Origin: Bacteroidales bacterium
GTDB taxonomy: Bacteria; Bacteroidota; Bacteroidia; Bacteroidales; Marinilabiliaceae
Direction: 5' to 3'
DNA: 34,410 nucleotides
Assembly: GCA_024401365.1 (NCBI GenBank)
Contig: JAKSLE010000026.1
Location: forward strand, 1 to 34,410
Numbering within the stretch: position 1 is the stretch's first letter; every line of letters begins with the position of its first letter. The position numbers and the translations under genes are program-made. The notes under the pieces are model-generated. The model did not search any database. It saw only the letters and a program-made list of their open reading frames with translations, and had not been told where the DNA came from. Below are positions 32,094 to 34,410 of this stretch, piece after piece.

Positions 32094-34007
32094 TTACTTT
32101 CTCTTTTTGTTGTTATTGTTGCCTTTCTTCTTTATGTAGACGCCGTGGCCTACAGAGATTATTATACCGGTGGCCTTAGCTCTATTGAGCCAGGTGCGCA
32201 GTGTGGCCTCAGTGAATCCCATACGAAGACCCTCTTCTATAAATTCCTTGGCTGTAAACTGATCGGGCATCGCACGGAGGATAAGAGAAGCTTCACGAAG
32301 CTTGTTCGACTTCACCACTCTTCGTTCGAGGTGCGAGTAGGCGTGTGCAGCATGCTCGTAAAGCGAGTCGGCCATGTTGAGCATCCAATGGTAATCGTCG
32401 TCCGATATCTCCAATGTCCAGTTCTGGCTTATAGGCGAATCGCCTTTCTCGGGAGTCTGCTTCAGGCAAGGTTTAAGAAGACAACGCTGGGTGCCCCAAT
32501 CTTCCATTGCGCGGATAAAGGCAAATCCGGTCATCAGGCGTATCAGATTGATGATAGCACGCTTGACGTATGGTGACATCTCCTGGCTCACATCCTTCGA
32601 GAGTTTGTGGATATGACTGAACGACCTTGTAAGTAGACGTTTCTGGGTAGTAGAGAAGCACATCTCCACCTCTGAGTCATCTCCAAGGCGACTCTTTATC
32701 TGAGCCTCCCACTCTTCGCCCAACGAGCGGAAAAATTTCTTGATGTCGTACTTCTTGCCCCATTGATCTACAAATTCATCCTGTGTAGGCATGAAGAGGT
32801 AGATTCCGCGCGAGAATTGGCCGTTTTCAGCCGATTTAGTATGATCCTTGAGCTGTTCCTTGGTTCCGGTAAGAATGACCGTTATAATCGGCTTTTTGAC
32901 GATGATATTCTCTTCGTTCTTACGACGACGCATTCTTATAGGGTCGTGGTCGAACGATATACGCAGTATGGCACTGTTCTGCGAGCCACCGAAGTCGGAG
33001 TTGTTGGCTGTAGTCATCTCGCTCATCTCGGTAGCCAAAAGCACTACGTGACCGTTGCACTCATCTATGCCCTGTATTGTAGATGGACCAGAACTGTTCA
33101 CTGCCAAACTTGGGCATCGGAGTACCGGCTTCTTGGGCATAGGTGTATTGCCACGCTCCTTACCCAAACTGTAGAAAGCACGCATCTCCTCCTCGTATTT
33201 TGCCATAGCCGCCTTGTACTCATCCATACAACGTTCGTTGATGCCATCCAGCAGCGAGAAGGTCTTACTCACGCTTCCCTTGCTACTAGCCGAGTCTCCC
33301 CATACAATCAGATATACAGCAGGGTAGTAGGTCGATCCTCCATAGATAAACGTAGTTCTGTCCGATATGAAGTACGAAAGCAAGGCGATAGACGACAGCA
33401 GTGTAGCATCCTTCTCGGCATCGGTATCGAATACCTCCACTATCTTGCGCAATATCTTAGGGATATGGTAGCTCCAGTCGGTTACAAGATGAGGCAGTGG
33501 GAATGGATCCTCGTCCACCTCTATTTCAGACGAATCAACATACTCATCTCTAATTTGTGCATTTTTCCCTTGGAAGTTTCGATTATTTTCATATTCGCGC
33601 ACGCCTGTACGAGAAAAACACTGGGGTGAAATATTGAAATGTTTGAAATATTGCGACTGCGCATTGGATATGATATTATCCTGTCGTTTGTACTCCTTTT
33701 CCCATCGTTTCCAGAGAGTTACGTCGAACATTTGCTTCATCTCTATACCTGCTTTTGCACCCATGTAATAGAGAGTTCCAATGTTGATTTTTCCCGAACC
33801 TCTTCGGAGGGCATAGGTGTAATGGTAGTCGAAATCTCTGTCATTGTAACCGTTAGATGCTGCGCATATAGCGCGAGCGTATTCACGACCTTCCTCGCCG
33901 TGAGTTGTTGCAATCGCGGCGCATACGCGAAAAAACGAAGCGTAGTCGTCGCACAGGTGAATGCCCTTGGCTATCACCTGTTCTGTGAACCAGGTAAGGG
34001 TTCTCAT
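32094..34007 (-). CDS. PriCT-2/DUF3987 primase-helicase-like protein
   Basis: 637 residues from the ATG at 34007; a longer frame would need a GTG at 34043 lying inside the dispersed repeat. N-terminal part (about 1-100) resembles a PriCT-2 primase C-terminal domain (FFRVCAAIATTHGEEGREYA, then INIGTLYYMGAKAGI). A polar linker (about 105-160) contains inverted-repeat copy B. The DUF3987 ATPase-like domain has WGDSASSKGSVSKTF (about 230-245) at the P-loop position, VVLLATEMSEM as the Walker B-like strand, and VILTGTKEQL as a sensor-like strand. The C-terminus (about 575-630) is a winged-helix-like segment, MPDQFTAKEFIEEGLRMGFT, with a Lys/Asn-rich tail. Probably acts on DNA (priming or unwinding). 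It is first in the five-gene minus-strand module. Confidence 0.87.
   Translation of the reverse strand: MRTLTWFTEQVIAKGIHLCDDYASFFRVCAAIATTHGEEGREYARAICAASNGYNDRDFDYHYTYALRRGSGKINIGTLYYMGAKAGIEMKQMFDVTLWKRWEKEYKRQDNIISNAQSQYFKHFNISPQCFSRTGVREYENNRNFQGKNAQIRDEYVDSSEIEVDEDPFPLPHLVTDWSYHIPKILRKIVEVFDTDAEKDATLLSSIALLSYFISDRTTFIYGGSTYYPAVYLIVWGDSASSKGSVSKTFSLLDGINERCMDEYKAAMAKYEEEMRAFYSLGKERGNTPMPKKPVLRCPSLAVNSSGPSTIQGIDECNGHVVLLATEMSEMTTANNSDFGGSQNSAILRISFDHDPIRMRRRKNEENIIVKKPIITVILTGTKEQLKDHTKSAENGQFSRGIYLFMPTQDEFVDQWGKKYDIKKFFRSLGEEWEAQIKSRLGDDSEVEMCFSTTQKRLLTRSFSHIHKLSKDVSQEMSPYVKRAIINLIRLMTGFAFIRAMEDWGTQRCLLKPCLKQTPEKGDSPISQNWTLEISDDDYHWMLNMADSLYEHAAHAYSHLERRVVKSNKLREASLILRAMPDQFTAKEFIEEGLRMGFTEATLRTWLNRAKATGIIISVGHGVYIKKKGNNNNKKRK
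33594..33653 (-). repeat. Inverted-repeat copy B, inside DUF3987 gene
   Basis: On the minus strand it reads CAATATTTCAAACATTTCAA, then TATTTCA, CCCCAGTG, TTTTTCTCGTAC, AGGCGTGCGCGAA. Against copy A the first 26 aligned bases differ at two positions, the G/C core is replaced, and CTC(A/G)TAC and CGTGCGCGA are kept. It encodes about residues 119-138 of the protein, a linker with YFKHFNISPQCFSRTGVRE. Confidence 0.88.
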
Positions 34008-34040
34008 TTTTCTTTTTGTAATAAAATTTTGTTGTATTAG

Positions 34041-34410
34041 CACGCAGATTCCGCAGATTCTCGCAAATCGAATCAGAGAGAGAAAAAATCCCCCGAATCC
34101 CCCAGAATCTGCGTGAGATAAATCAAATCCGTACGAGAAAAAATCCCCAGAATCTGCGGAATCTGCGTGAGATAAATATCAATACGTATGAGAAATAATC
34201 CCCCGAATCCCCCGAATCTGCGTGAGATAAATCAAATCCGTACGAGAAAAAATCCCCAGAATCTGCGGAATCTGCGTGAGATAAATATCAATCCGTATGA
34301 GAAAAAATCCCCCAAATCCCCCGAATCTGCGTGAGATAAATCAAATCCGTACGAGAAAAATCCCCAGAATCTGCGGAATCTGCGTGAGATAAATATCAAT
34401 CCGTATGAGA
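34041..34410 (+). repeat. 109-bp higher-order tandem array, runs off window
   Basis: Starts with an inverted copy (CACGCAGATTCCGCAGATTC, 34041-34060) 34 bp upstream of the DUF3987 start codon, then alternates two unit types. Type 1 carries CCCCCGAATC...TGCGTGAGATAAATC and ends CCGTACGAG. Type 2 carries CCCCAGAATCTGCGGAATCT and ends CAATCCGTATGAG. GTACGAG recurs at 34131, 34240 and 34349, an exact 109-bp spacing. It is related to the 61-bp array and the solo copy at 20158. No gene is seen in this stretch, and the array continues beyond the window. Confidence 0.92.

Noticed and set aside
34008-34043. GTG start for the DUF3987 protein at 34043
   Set aside because: The GTG belongs to the inverted copy of the dispersed repeat; the ATG at 34007 follows an A-rich leader and begins the conserved N-terminus.

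Overview
The window looks like chromosomal DNA of a gut or oral Bacteroidales, most likely Prevotella or a close relative. The evidence is the recurrent Bacteroidetes promoter pattern (TTTG, about 19-20 bases, TAnnTTTG), the absence of clear Shine-Dalgarno sequences, a BspA-type leucine-rich-repeat protein, a giant type IX secretion (T9SS) cargo protein, a Wzz/BY-kinase fusion, and a Bacteroidales module made of DUF3987, DUF4248, 'smalltalk' and amidase genes. The genus is an inference.

Left part (1-12708, all minus strand). The window opens inside a GH94 cellobiose phosphorylase gene with its own promoter. Next is a tightly packed unit transcribed from about 9595 down to 2052: dsbD, a dihydroorotase-like protein that has lost its metal ligands, a Wzz/BY-kinase, and a long-form U32 (RlhA-like) protein. 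Upstream of it lies a second minus-strand group of three exported lipoproteins: a pentapeptide-like repeat protein, a papain-family protease with a CARDB-like domain, and an 87-residue Ser/Thr-rich lipoprotein. This group ends in a 19-bp hairpin whose G-U pairs fit only the minus-strand RNA.

Middle (12897-29764, all plus strand). Genes encode a two-part AAA+ ATPase of the CbxX/CfxQ type, an AspT/YidE-type transporter with two RCK_C domains, a LysR regulator whose promoter abuts its start codon, an outer-membrane porin, a BspA-like LRR protein, a 3043-residue T9SS cargo protein with at least four similar beta modules, and a 66-residue protein of the Bacteroidetes 'MK..Y..P' small-protein type.

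Right part (29800-34410, genes on minus strand). This is the most unusual region. Five genes (PriCT-2/DUF3987 protein, DUF4248 helix-turn-helix protein, 105-residue unknown, 38-residue smalltalk protein, T7-lysozyme-like amidase with doubtful zinc ligands) are separated by spacers made largely of short repeats. These are 11-bp, 10-bp and 6-bp tandem arrays, a 61-bp tandem array, a 109-bp higher-order array running off the window end, and a 60-bp inverted repeat bracketing the DUF3987-coding part. One related repeat copy sits far away at 20158-20235. No integrase, transposase, tRNA, rRNA or CRISPR was seen. The gene set recurs in Bacteroidales and its function is, as far as I know, not established. 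The repeat architecture here is the best candidate for something undescribed.
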